DNA of 64,000 bases. It comes from a virus. The translations under genes and the position numbers were made by a program. The notes under the pieces were generated by a model, which did not search any database, was not told the DNA's origin, and saw only the letters and a program-made list of their open reading frames with translations. The stretch spans positions 48,821 to 112,820 of IMG/VR virus record IMGVR_UViG_3300025012_000042; one strand, given 5' to 3'. Shown here in pieces: positions 22,710 to 30,856 of this stretch (position 1 is the first letter of the stretch; the number at the start of each line of letters is the position of its first letter).

Positions 22710-23693
22710 TTATAACTCATCTTCGTAATCATAGTCTTCTTCGCTATCATGTTGCTCAATAATATTAAGTTCCAATAATGCTTTATTATATTTGTCTATA
22801 CTAATATTAGTAATTCCTAAGTCTTCATTGATTTGCTTGAGAGAAAATGGAATTTTCAGGGACTTTACACATTTTAAATATGAATAATATAAAAACAATT
22901 TATGATTATTAATTTTATCAACTGTTGTTTGATTTAATATTTTATTTTTCTCTGAATCGTAAAGGATAAAATAATTATTGTTTAAGTTAATTTCTAATGA
23001 ACATTCAAGTCTATCATTTATTCTTGCTTTATTAAAATCTTTATCTGACTTAATAATTTTGCTTGCTTGAATATTGCACAATATATCTTTAAATCTATCA
23101 ATAGATTCATCTTTTCTTGAATTACACATAAATCCACAGTCTGAAATCATATCCTTTAGACGAAATTTTATTATATTTCTCCTATTTTGATTCATATATA
23201 AAAAATCTAAAATATATAGAGTTTTATAGTCATTATTATTATTTTTCAATATACTTGATTTACCATTAACATAAAAAAGTTCATTTGGGATTTTAGATAG
23301 ATAATCCTGTTTTGATTTCAATGAATCAATTCTAAATATATTATTACGAGCACCTTTCTTTAATTTGTACCCTCCTCCACCGCCAGAAGATATATTGTAA
23401 TAATGACTATCCTCTACGGCATTGTGGTTTTTAATTGAATCAATTTCTAATTTATTGAGTTCTTCTTTGGAATATGCAATAGCAATTATTTCTCTATTAA
23501 AATTTTCTTTATTATGTTTAAATACTGCTATTTTTAAAAGAGATCCACTTCCTAAATATGTTCTCCAATCATTGGTTAACTTCTTTTGACCAATATACTT
23601 TCTATTATTAATTTGATTTGTTGTTATGTAAATGAATCCATATGGTTTTATGACTTCTAACTCTTCAATACTATATATCTTTTCCTCTAACAT
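22710..23693 (-). CDS. GIY-YIG endonuclease fused to a winged-helix replication-like domain
   Basis: Residues about 17-105 form a GIY-YIG nuclease: Y-G-F-I-Y-I-T-T, Y-I-G-Q-K-K near residue 34, then R-T-Y-L-G-S-G and E near residue 85 in the E-I-D-S-I-K helix. A glycine run (S-S-G-G-G-G-G) ends the domain. Residues about 145-320 do not look like a usual NUMOD tail. Segments such as Y-K-T-L-Y-I-L-D-F-L-Y and F-R-L-K-D-M-I-S-D-C-G-F resemble winged-helix plasmid replication proteins. It lies directly after the primase gene. Confidence 0.7.
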   Translation of the reverse strand: MLEEKIYSIEELEVIKPYGFIYITTNQINNRKYIGQKKLTNDWRTYLGSGSLLKIAVFKHNKENFNREIIAIAYSKEELNKLEIDSIKNHNAVEDSHYYNISSGGGGGYKLKKGARNNIFRIDSLKSKQDYLSKIPNELFYVNGKSSILKNNNNDYKTLYILDFLYMNQNRRNIIKFRLKDMISDCGFMCNSRKDESIDRFKDILCNIQASKIIKSDKDFNKARINDRLECSLEINLNNNYFILYDSEKNKILNQTTVDKINNHKLFLYYSYLKCVKSLKIPFSLKQINEDLGITNISIDKYNKALLELNIIEQHDSEEDYDYEDEL

Positions 23694-23900
23694 AATTTAA
23701 TACATCTCCCTTATATCGTTATTTACATATTTCTTCCAAAATTTGGGCGTGTCAAAACTTTACATAATATATTATTTTACTCTTACGTTGCGTAACCTCG
23801 TTCCCTACGTAACCCCGAAGGTGTCTCTTAATCCATTACCACTATTACTATTGGTTAAAGTATTATAAGAGGGATAAAGATTAAGAGATAATATAAAATA
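23694..23900 (-). other. Intergenic region with repeats and possible RNA structure
   Basis: The 207 bp between primase and GIY-YIG genes are locally richer in G+C. On the minus strand they contain two GGTTACG units 20 bp apart, each next to complementary CGTA sequence, and an ACCTTCGGGGT hairpin. No ORF is supported. Confidence 0.35.
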
Positions 23901-25487
23901 TTAAACAGTAACAATATTATTATTTTTATAATCCATTAAATCCTCATAGAATCTTCTTCCGCATAGAGATTTTATTTCTTTATTCTCAAAATTATTTATA
24001 ATACAATTATTAAATGATTCTATGTAATTATCTCCCTCATTAAATTCAAAACATTTTTCTTCTTCAACATCCTTATCCTCTATAATATTCAAAGTTATTT
24101 TATATTTATTTGGCTCTTTCATGTATTTATGTTCTATTGGAGTATTTCTAGAAACAATTTCTATAAAACTATTTTCTGATAGTTGATTAACTATTTTTAT
24201 TAATGTCACTCTTGATAAATTTGTGGCTTGTTCCATTAAACTATACGGAAAATAAAATATGCCAGATTTCTTAGCATATCTCTTGCTATGTATAAGCATT
24301 GAGTATAATACCAGTTTATTATTTTTACCACTTGCTTTAAGGATTTCTTTAATTTCTTCATATGTAATCTTTACTGTTTTTACTCCACCAACAAGATTAA
24401 ACTCATGAGTATAAACATATTCAACAATATTATCTATATCTTTTAAAACATTATTCCATTTTGTTGTGTAGCAATTTTTATCCTGCTGATTCATCCATTC
24501 TGTAATCCACTCTTTACAATCCTCCCTAGATACCTCTAAATGCTTATAATATTTCGTGATGTTTATTAACGACTTCCATCTCATTCCTGTCTGAGTTAAC
24601 CCTTTTTCTATTAAGTCTTCTATTGCTTCTATAGTTATTTTTTCATCAACATTCTGATCATATTGGGGCAATGGATTGTGAGCATTTTTTGTTTCTTTAT
24701 AGTCTTCTATATTCTTTGTACTAACATCTTCTTCCTCAATATCAAATATTTTATCAAGAATAAGTCTAAATAATATATTATCCATCTTCTTAATTTTAGT
24801 TATATGTAATGGATCTTTGATTCTTCTTAACCCCTTACTATAATCACAGAAATAGCAATAATTGTTTTTATCAATTTTATTATTGAAATTAATACCTAAA
24901 GGAAGTTTTACGCCTTGCTTATTAGTTGGTCTAAATTCTACTTTACCAAAATTCTCTCCATCAATGATTAAATCTTCTTTTTCTTTTAAACTCTCTTTAT
25001 CTAATACATATTTATGAAATTTCTTTAGCAGATTTACTTCAATTGGTGAATCGAAAAACAACTCTATATGATAACCCTTACCTCCTGAGAAGCTAATATT
25101 AATAAAATCATAATCTATGCCAACATCTTGTAAAACATGAACTATTTTATCGACAACCCATTTTGCCTTTTCTATGTTTTTCCTTTTCTCTTCTTTATCA
25201 GTTTTATCTTTTTGTCCTATATCAATATCAAAAGTTATAAACTTGCTATCTTCAACACCTTTCATATCCCTAGCAAAAACACCTATAGTTTTAATTCCAT
25301 CAATGTGATTTTTAACTATAGAATCTGTCAACATTGGCCCATTTGTTTTTTCTGGATAATCCTTATAATAATGAATTGAAACATAATTATCCTTTTTCTC
25401 ACTCCATATAAGATATTTAAATCTTTGTAATATGTATAAATCATTAATTGCTTTGACAATTTCCTCTTTCTCTGGATTTATTAGCAT
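23901..25487 (-). CDS. Archaeo-eukaryotic-type primase with C-terminal winged helix
   Basis: The 528-residue protein shows the AEP catalytic layout: F-I-T-F-D-I-D-I-G near residue 90 (metal-binding D-x-D), S-G-G-K-G-Y-H-I-E near residue 133, and V-K-L-P-L-G-I near residue 198. A cysteine/histidine segment Y-C-Y-F-C-D-Y follows near residue 210. It resembles the primases of Gram-positive phages and TOTE-type elements. Residues about 285-345 could be a PriCT-like helical domain, and about 370-490 a winged helix (L-M-E-Q-A-T-N-L-S-R-V-T-L). It probably primes or initiates replication of the element and heads an operon with the GIY-YIG gene. Confidence 0.75.
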   Translation of the reverse strand: MLINPEKEEIVKAINDLYILQRFKYLIWSEKKDNYVSIHYYKDYPEKTNGPMLTDSIVKNHIDGIKTIGVFARDMKGVEDSKFITFDIDIGQKDKTDKEEKRKNIEKAKWVVDKIVHVLQDVGIDYDFINISFSGGKGYHIELFFDSPIEVNLLKKFHKYVLDKESLKEKEDLIIDGENFGKVEFRPTNKQGVKLPLGINFNNKIDKNNYCYFCDYSKGLRRIKDPLHITKIKKMDNILFRLILDKIFDIEEEDVSTKNIEDYKETKNAHNPLPQYDQNVDEKITIEAIEDLIEKGLTQTGMRWKSLINITKYYKHLEVSREDCKEWITEWMNQQDKNCYTTKWNNVLKDIDNIVEYVYTHEFNLVGGVKTVKITYEEIKEILKASGKNNKLVLYSMLIHSKRYAKKSGIFYFPYSLMEQATNLSRVTLIKIVNQLSENSFIEIVSRNTPIEHKYMKEPNKYKITLNIIEDKDVEEEKCFEFNEGDNYIESFNNCIINNFENKEIKSLCGRRFYEDLMDYKNNNIVTV

Positions 25488-25527
25488 TATAAATCAATCT
25501 CCTTTATATCGGTAATATTAAATTAAA

Positions 25528-25716
25528 TTATTTATCCTTTTTGCACCATTCTCTAAAAGCTTTTTGAAGTTCATCTGTATTAAGGAATTGAACATATAAG
25601 TCACCTTTTGAACCAAAATCAATTTTTAGTGGCACAATTCCTTTACTGAAATAAAATTCATATTGAAACTTATTATAAATGAAAGCGTACTTTTTCTCTG
25701 CAATGGCATTTGTCAT
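25528..25716 (-). CDS. Hypothetical protein, 62 aa
   Basis: This is a small protein with F-Y-F-S-K-G-I-V-P-L-K-I-D-F. The same K-F-Q-Y-E-F-Y-F-S-K-G layout recurs in the 61-residue protein at 27702-27887 (V-Q-V-Q-F-Y-I-S-K-G), so the two are likely paralogues. It is the first gene after a consensus promoter and precedes the primase. Confidence 0.6.
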   Translation of the reverse strand: MTNAIAEKKYAFIYNKFQYEFYFSKGIVPLKIDFGSKGDLYVQFLNTDELQKAFREWCKKDK

Positions 25717-25782
25717 TATAGATCAATCCCCTTTTCTATTTGTATGTAGATAATTTTATTTATTAGTTTCCTCCTTGTGATA

Positions 25783-25811
25783 ATTATACTACACTTATGA
25801 ATACTTGTCAA
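25783..25811 (-). promoter_or_regulatory. Consensus promoter of the primase operon
   Basis: On the minus strand a perfect TTGACA (25806-25811) and perfect TATAAT (25783-25788) are separated by 17 bp. Confidence 0.85.
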
Positions 25812-25879
25812 ATAAATTTATTTATTAATTTACTAATAGGATAGGCTCTCTATCTGTACATAATTAAATTGGACAAGTT

Positions 25880-26140
25880 TTACCAACCCAAATCATCATC
25901 AATTACATCTGTTTTCTTACCCTTCACAAATTTAGGTTTCCAATAATCATCCTCTTGACATTCCTCTTCATCATCCCAACCTTCACCAAGATTATAAAAA
26001 TTATCTAAACACAAATGTCTAAATTTCTCATATAATTCATTTGCTATGACCTTTTCATGTTCAGTTTCATATTGTGAATCATGTAATACTTTAATCAATA
26101 AATCTAATTTTTCCTCATTTAGTCGCAAAAATCTATGCAT
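25880..26140 (-). CDS. Hypothetical acidic protein, 86 aa
   Basis: The N-terminal half is helical (E-E-K-L-D-L-L-I-K-V-L-H-D-S). The C-terminal half is strongly acidic (E-G-W-D-D-E-E-E-C-Q-E-D-D). A DNA-mimic or single-strand-binding partner role is possible but not shown. It is part of the minus-strand replication region. Confidence 0.55.
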   Translation of the reverse strand: MHRFLRLNEEKLDLLIKVLHDSQYETEHEKVIANELYEKFRHLCLDNFYNLGEGWDDEEECQEDDYWKPKFVKGKKTDVIDDDLGW

Positions 26141-26234
26141 TGTTTAATCTCCTTTATTTTTTTAATTATTTAAGGAGTCATCCGTGATGGACAACTCCTT
26201 AAATTAAGTAATATTCATTCACCAACCATTCACA

Positions 26235-26441
26235 TTAATCAAAACTAAATTCAGCATCATCTTCAAATATTTTATTATATAATTCAGTTAAACCAATTGT
26301 ATAAGTGTCTACAATTTCATCATTATCATTTATAATGTGAACATTGAAGGTGTGAGTTGAGTTATCAATTTCCATATTAACAAAGTAATCCTCATTTATT
26401 TTTAGTAGTAATTTTATTTCTTCAATTCTTGATTTCTTCAT
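26235..26441 (-). CDS. Hypothetical protein, 68 aa
   Basis: This small acidic protein has an AAGGAGG ribosome site. A helical N-terminus is followed by beta-rich sequence (H-T-F-N-V-H-I-I-N-D-N-D). No family is recognised. Confidence 0.55.
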   Translation of the reverse strand: MKKSRIEEIKLLLKINEDYFVNMEIDNSTHTFNVHIINDNDEIVDTYTIGLTELYNKIFEDDAEFSFD

Positions 26442-26471
26442 GTTATATTCCTCCTTAAAATTATGTATTAT

Positions 26472-27635
26472 TTAATCTACGTTCTTTATACAAATATAAA
26501 TACGTCCTTCACCATATGATTTTACTGTCTTATTTCTTTCAAGTATCACTTTATCAACAATTTTATCGTCCTCTAAATAATCTCTCGTTATTACTTGATC
26601 TAAAATACTCTTCGTAAAATTCTGTAGGTCAAATCTATCTAAACAATCATATTTAAGAAATACCACAATTGGAACATTCCAATCAATGTTTAAATCTTCT
26701 TTATTTAATAATTGATGTGAAGGGAAATTTCTAATCCAATTATTATATGTATTAGTTTTAACCATAATATTCTTGCCAGTATAATCACTTACAACTGTCT
26801 CATACATATAATTCTCAGAAAGAGGATGGGTGTCTAAAACCATATATTCTGATAAAGAAGGATTTAATATTGCAATTGCATTCTCTAATTTAGATAATTC
26901 CTCATTCTTCTCATTAATTAATTTTCCTTGATTGTTTATTATTCTGGTTTTGTAGGCCATTCTGCCTCCACTAATCTTTAATCTTAATGACTCCTTATCT
27001 TCTTTTATAATCTTAATCAAATCATCACATATTGTTATAAGGGCTAGGTACTTGCTATCACCACTATATATTTCTATCCTATCTTTTAATCCTTGTTCAA
27101 TGTTTTTCATTACTTTTACCCTAAAATCTGTATCCCTAGATTTATATTTATAGAACTCTTTTACATCTTGATATGTATTATGTATTAGTTCAATATTCTC
27201 TGTTTTAAAAGTATTCTTTAACTTGGGTAGTGAATACTTAGTTAGTTTATTAATTTGCTCTTCTGAAGCATTATCAATGATATATCCACCATTTCTATTT
27301 ATTGAAGGTAAAACTTCTGATGTTACCCATTTTCTAAATGCTTTACATTTGTCTGTTCTAGCCTCAAGCATAAAATCATACAGCATTTCTTCGTTTAAAT
27401 AAGTTAGTCCGTTATGGACTAATGGCACTATACCTGCGTTTTCAATGTTTTTATCAACTCTATCTTTTCTACATTGAATATAAACTTTACCTTTTACTGT
27501 ATTGGTTTTTGTGTGACCTAAAGCTATACCTGTGGAGTACAATTCGAACAAAACATTCCCATTTTCATCTGTAATAATTCCTACATTTGTTCCCTCAAAG
27601 TTATTTACCAAAGCTAATACATTATTATTTTCCAT
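26472..27635 (-). CDS. Bro-N domain fused to a RusA-like Holliday-junction resolvase domain
   Basis: Residues about 10-125 are a Bro-N (antirepressor-type DNA-binding) domain: E-G-T-N-V-G-I-I-T-D-E-N-G, G-L-T-Y-L-N-E near residue 75 and F-R-K-W-V-T-S-E-V-L-P-S-I near residue 100. The central part (about 125-270) is helical. The C-terminal 100 residues carry D-R-F-D-L-Q-N-F-T-K-S-I-L-D near residue 337, close to the RusA D-x-x-N-x-x-K-x-x-x-D acidic pattern. A fusion linking phage-type DNA binding to a junction resolvase would suit replication or recombination of the element. Confidence 0.65.
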   Translation of the reverse strand: MENNNVLALVNNFEGTNVGIITDENGNVLFELYSTGIALGHTKTNTVKGKVYIQCRKDRVDKNIENAGIVPLVHNGLTYLNEEMLYDFMLEARTDKCKAFRKWVTSEVLPSINRNGGYIIDNASEEQINKLTKYSLPKLKNTFKTENIELIHNTYQDVKEFYKYKSRDTDFRVKVMKNIEQGLKDRIEIYSGDSKYLALITICDDLIKIIKEDKESLRLKISGGRMAYKTRIINNQGKLINEKNEELSKLENAIAILNPSLSEYMVLDTHPLSENYMYETVVSDYTGKNIMVKTNTYNNWIRNFPSHQLLNKEDLNIDWNVPIVVFLKYDCLDRFDLQNFTKSILDQVITRDYLEDDKIVDKVILERNKTVKSYGEGRIYICIKNVD

Positions 27636-27701
27636 TATATTTTTCCTTCTTTCTTTAATTTTATTTCCTTATTTCATTAAATACCTAATATCAAACCATT
27701 T

Positions 27702-27887
27702 TTATCTTTGATAATTTTTCCACAGTTCGTAAACGTCTGCTGTCTCTTTCCTATCAAATTTATGCCACATCTTTTTTGTTGCGTAATGAACTCCTACATC
27801 CTTAACCATTTTTCCTTTAGAAATATAGAATTGTACTTGGACAAGATCATATAAGTAAACATATTTATCCTTTGGATCAATTTCCAT
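27702..27887 (-). CDS. Hypothetical protein, 61 aa
   Basis: The ATG at 27887 is chosen because GGGAGGTG lies about 6 bases upstream. The product resembles the protein at 25528-25716 (F-Y-I-S-K-G-K-M-V-K-D-V), so they look like a duplicated small family. Function is unknown. Confidence 0.55.
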   Translation of the reverse strand: MEIDPKDKYVYLYDLVQVQFYISKGKMVKDVGVHYATKKMWHKFDRKETADVYELWKNYQR

Positions 27888-27931
27888 CCTCTCACCTCCC
27901 TTCAATAAAATTAATTTTGGACATAATAATA

Positions 27932-27962
27932 GAGAGGAAATTTATTCTCATAAATTCCTCTC
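27932..27962 (-). terminator. Stem-loop, weak terminator after the lysis genes
   Basis: A 13-bp stem with one bulged A (GAGAGGAA...TTCCTCTC) is followed on the minus strand by TATTATTATG. It separates the phage lysis genes from the replication region. Confidence 0.5.
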
Positions 27963-28124
27963 AAAACAATCTCAACCATACCTTTAAAATTAGCATTTTA
28001 AATTAATTACACCCAATGTGACCTTAGTGAACTAACTCTTAAAAAATGTAAATTCCAACCTCTAAAAAACCCAATCATATCAACACTTTCAGGCCGCACA
28101 ATAATCTAATATCCACAGAAAGGA

Positions 28125-28193
28125 CTCTCTAAGCTGTTCAAATTGATGCTATGTAAGTATATATGGTAGAGACTTTTCTAAACGCTTAGAGAG
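28125..28193. repeat. 10-bp inverted repeat with a 49-base interval
   Basis: CTCTCTAAGC (28125-28134) and GCTTAGAGAG (28184-28193) are perfect complements. The interval is not a simple terminator loop. The site lies just past the phage lysis genes, where attachment sites or structured RNAs may occur, but no integrase is near. Confidence 0.45.
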
Positions 28194-28228
28194 CGATTAT
28201 ATTTGTGATATTATTAATTATAATTTAA

Positions 28229-28414
28229 TTAAAATTTATCTCCATCACTAGGATTATTAAGAATCCCAAATCCAGTTAAAGCTACAAGAATTAAATTAAC
28301 CAATTCATCAGCTTGAGGAATTTCATATCCAATATAAGTCTTACTAACAAACGTTACAAGTGAAGCAACTGAGAGCCACAATCCCCATGATTTGAATCTG
28401 TTTTGATTTTGCAT
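28229..28414 (-). CDS. Phage holin-like protein
   Basis: The 61-residue protein has two hydrophobic segments (about 11-25 and 37-52) joined by a short polar turn, and a charged C-terminus. Its size, topology and position after amidase and XhlA-like genes are those of small phage holins, which permeabilise the membrane so the amidase reaches the wall. Confidence 0.7.
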   Translation of the reverse strand: MQNQNRFKSWGLWLSVASLVTFVSKTYIGYEIPQADELVNLILVALTGFGILNNPSDGDKF

Positions 28415-28436
28415 TATTATTTCCTTCTTTCTTTTA

Positions 28437-28913
28437 TTATTTTATTGAAATGCCATACTTCACAGCCACAACTGAAGTTATTAGTAAACTTACAATCCCT
28501 ATAATTTTCAATGCCATGCTCAAATTATTATGTAATTTTATCTTTTTTATTTCAGTATTGCTAATTATTTCTTGTTTTTTTATTTCAGTATTACCTGTTG
28601 AATTACCTATAGCTATTTGACTTATTGTATTAATTAAGAGATTAGAAGTTTGTAGATTTTGCAATGTTGTATTTTCTACTCTAGCAAGAGTATTGTCCAG
28701 AGAATTAAATCTGGTCTCGTAGGAGATGTCCTTTAACTCAAGTTCATGGAGTTTTTCACTATGATTAATAATTTTATCAGAAAGTCCATGAATTTTTTCT
28801 TCGTGTTGAGTTGTTTTTGTTTGTAAATCTATAATTTTTCCTGAATGACTCTCAAGGACTTCTTTTATTTCATTTTCATCCACTTCCAACACCTCCATAA
28901 TTATATTTTCCAT
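28437..28913 (-). CDS. XhlA-like lysis-associated membrane protein
   Basis: The ATG at 28913 is preferred because AAAGGGG lies 10 bases upstream. The 158-residue protein has a coiled-coil body (H-S-E-K-L-H-E-L-E-L repeats, about 15-80) and a single C-terminal transmembrane helix (I-I-G-I-V-S-L-L-I-T-S-V-V-A). This is the design of XhlA/haemolysin-type proteins in Bacillus lysis cassettes, though the protein is longer than XhlA (about 90 residues). It sits between amidase and holin. Confidence 0.6.
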   Translation of the reverse strand: MENIIMEVLEVDENEIKEVLESHSGKIIDLQTKTTQHEEKIHGLSDKIINHSEKLHELELKDISYETRFNSLDNTLARVENTTLQNLQTSNLLINTISQIAIGNSTGNTEIKKQEIISNTEIKKIKLHNNLSMALKIIGIVSLLITSVVAVKYGISIK

Positions 28914-28980
28914 TTGACATTTGCCCCTTTCTGATGTATTATTAATCAAGGTTGCATCTCTAGTACAGATGTACTCCTAG

Positions 28981-29017
28981 ACAAGCTACAGAAATTGGGC
29001 AATTTTTCTGTACTTGT
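28981..29017. promoter_or_regulatory. Stem-loop between amidase and XhlA-like gene
   Basis: ACAAG-C-TACAGAAA and TTTCTGTACTTGT form a 13-bp stem with one bulged C and a 10-base loop. It has no T-run on either strand, so it is more likely an RNA-processing or stability element than a terminator. Confidence 0.45.
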
Positions 29018-29077
29018 CGCTACATATGACAACTGAAAATAAATAATATTTATAAAGAATTAATAAATTAGATCAGA

Positions 29078-29105
29078 AGAGATGTAAAAATAAATTTACA
29101 CCTCT
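29078..29105 (-). terminator. Weak terminator after the amidase gene
   Basis: AGAGATGTAAA / TTTACACCTCT form a stem with one mismatch just past the amidase stop. The following minus-strand run (TCTGATC) is poor in T, so termination would be partial. Confidence 0.45.
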
Positions 29106-29118
29106 AATTTGAGTTTGT

Positions 29119-29964
29119 TTATTTTCCTTGCAAATACTGATGAACTTTGTTTGCCGTATCGTATTTATCATTTCCACTCAGAAGCAACTCGTTTTTATGT
29201 CCAGTTTTTGAACCACCTACTACAATCAGTTTCTTACTATTCATAGCACCTTTGGGAACACTTTTATCAGCAGGTCTAATAAAAATAGCACAATTGCCAT
29301 TCTTTTCTGCTACATCAGTTCCACTCCAATAATCCTCTTTTGAATATAAAAGTACACAAACATCTAACATGTCATTCACTCCTTGATTATTATTTGTTGA
29401 TTGAATAGTCTTTTCTGTCACATATTCCAAACCAAGATATTGTTGTATGCCTTTTACAATAGAAATTGCACATTTTCTCTGAAATTCAGGACTTGCCAAC
29501 AATTTTTCTTCTGTAGGATTACTTATGAATGGTAATTCTACTAAACAACTAGGACATTTGGTGTATTTATTTACATATAAATCAGTAACCTTAATCCCTC
29601 TATTTGTTAGTCCTGTATCTGAAATTAAATTTGATTGAATTGCTTTTGCTAATTTTTCTGCATCTGCCCCCAAAGCAGACACATGGGTTTCGATTCCATG
29701 AGCAGTTTTATCAGAATGGCTATTATTGTGTATAGATACAAACCATTCTGAATTAAAATTATCTGATGAATCAACAACTGCCCATAAATCGCCATTCTGA
29801 ATAGCATTAATATTATGACCTAATCTTTGTAATTCTGAGACAACAATTGTTCCTACTGCTTTTACAACATCTGATTCTTTAAGTCCTGATGCTCCTATTG
29901 CCCCTGGATCAAATGTACCATTAGATTTTTTACCATGACCAAAATTTATAGTTCCTCTTGACAT
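29119..29964 (-). CDS. Phage endolysin, N-acetylmuramoyl-L-alanine amidase (Amidase_3)
   Basis: The 281-residue protein begins with N-F-G-H-G-K-K...D-P-G-A-I-G-A near residue 10 (first zinc histidine). It continues with W-F-V-S-I-H-N-N-S near residue 74 (second histidine) and V-E-L-P-F-I-S-N near residue 142 (catalytic glutamate), the zinc amidase_3 pattern. The C-terminal 80 residues (V-C-V-L-L-Y-S-K-E-D-Y-W-S...) resemble a wall-binding domain of the type in Bacillus and Clostridium lysins. It cuts the amide link between muramic acid and the stem peptide at host lysis. Holin and XhlA-like genes follow. Confidence 0.85.
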   Translation of the reverse strand: MSRGTINFGHGKKSNGTFDPGAIGASGLKESDVVKAVGTIVVSELQRLGHNINAIQNGDLWAVVDSSDNFNSEWFVSIHNNSHSDKTAHGIETHVSALGADAEKLAKAIQSNLISDTGLTNRGIKVTDLYVNKYTKCPSCLVELPFISNPTEEKLLASPEFQRKCAISIVKGIQQYLGLEYVTEKTIQSTNNNQGVNDMLDVCVLLYSKEDYWSGTDVAEKNGNCAIFIRPADKSVPKGAMNSKKLIVVGGSKTGHKNELLLSGNDKYDTANKVHQYLQGK

Positions 29965-30041
29965 TGTTTCATTTCACCTTTCTTTACAATATGAAATAAA
30001 GTCACATTTAAGCGACAATTATTTTATATTTAATTAATTAT

Positions 30042-30518
30042 TTAATAACTTCCAACAAATTTTAGCCTCTCTGAGTTAATTACCTCTTTTGGCGAAGGAT
30101 ATCTTTTCTTTACTAATCTCATTCCATTTGCTTCAGAATATGAATCATTAACCAACTCACTGCAAACATCACTATTTCTATCCCTGATTCTAAATCTAAA
30201 TTTAAATATTTGTCTCAAAAACATAAAAATTAATAAACCATAATCGTACTTATCTCCAACTTTTGATATAGCATAATCACAGATTTGTTGACGTTGAATA
30301 TCTGTTAAATCACAGGTATAGATATCTAAATAATTTTTATATTTGTCTATATTACAATATTGAATACCATTCCAGTCTGCTTCTACAAACACTGAATTAC
30401 CAATATAAAGACATAAATGAGAATAATTAGAATTTGTTAATTTCTTAACTATTTTTGATATTGGATTTTTACCTTTATATGCTAATATATCTCCTTTTTT
30501 TATATCATTAATGTCCAT
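30042..30518 (-). CDS. NlpC/P60-type papain-fold protein (YiiX-like)
   Basis: The 158-residue protein opens with K-K-G-D-I-L-A-Y-K-G and has S-H-L-C-L-Y-I-G near residue 33 (histidine). Later come G-D-K-Y-D-Y-G-L-L near residue 91 and V-C-S-E-L-V near residue 118 (cysteine). The order His-then-Cys is the permuted papain-like arrangement of the YiiX group, which cleaves or binds lipids, amides or peptidoglycan links. Its place just before the amidase suggests a role at lysis or host entry. Confidence 0.65.
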   Translation of the reverse strand: MDINDIKKGDILAYKGKNPISKIVKKLTNSNYSHLCLYIGNSVFVEADWNGIQYCNIDKYKNYLDIYTCDLTDIQRQQICDYAISKVGDKYDYGLLIFMFLRQIFKFRFRIRDRNSDVCSELVNDSYSEANGMRLVKKRYPSPKEVINSERLKFVGSY

Positions 30519-30520
30519 AA

Positions 30521-30856
30521 TTATAACCCATTCATTTTTGCTAAATATAATTGTCTCAAGTCATTGTTTAACTTCTTCAATTCAATAATTCCTCCGACTT
30601 TCCAATATTCATAAGGAGACTCTATTAAATTCAAGTCAATACTAGACTGTTCTAAAATCGTACTCAATATATTTAATTTAGTTTGTAATTGAGGTGTAAT
30701 AGATTCTGGGGGAAGAATTGCTACAACATCTTTTAGAATTAATGAAATGATATCTGTATAATACTCTAAAAAACTTATATTTTTACTTAATGCGCCTGAT
30801 CTTTTAATTAAATCATTCTCTACTATTGACCATAAATCAGTATTATTTTCACTCAT
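30521..30856 (-). CDS. Hypothetical phage protein, 111 aa
   Basis: The ATG at 30856 overlaps the stop of the preceding gene (TGATG) and has AGGAGGG 8 bases upstream. The product is all-helical and acidic with no recognised domain. It probably belongs to the tail-fibre/baseplate end of the operon. Confidence 0.55.
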   Translation of the reverse strand: MSENNTDLWSIVENDLIKRSGALSKNISFLEYYTDIISLILKDVVAILPPESITPQLQTKLNILSTILEQSSIDLNLIESPYEYWKVGGIIELKKLNNDLRQLYLAKMNGL

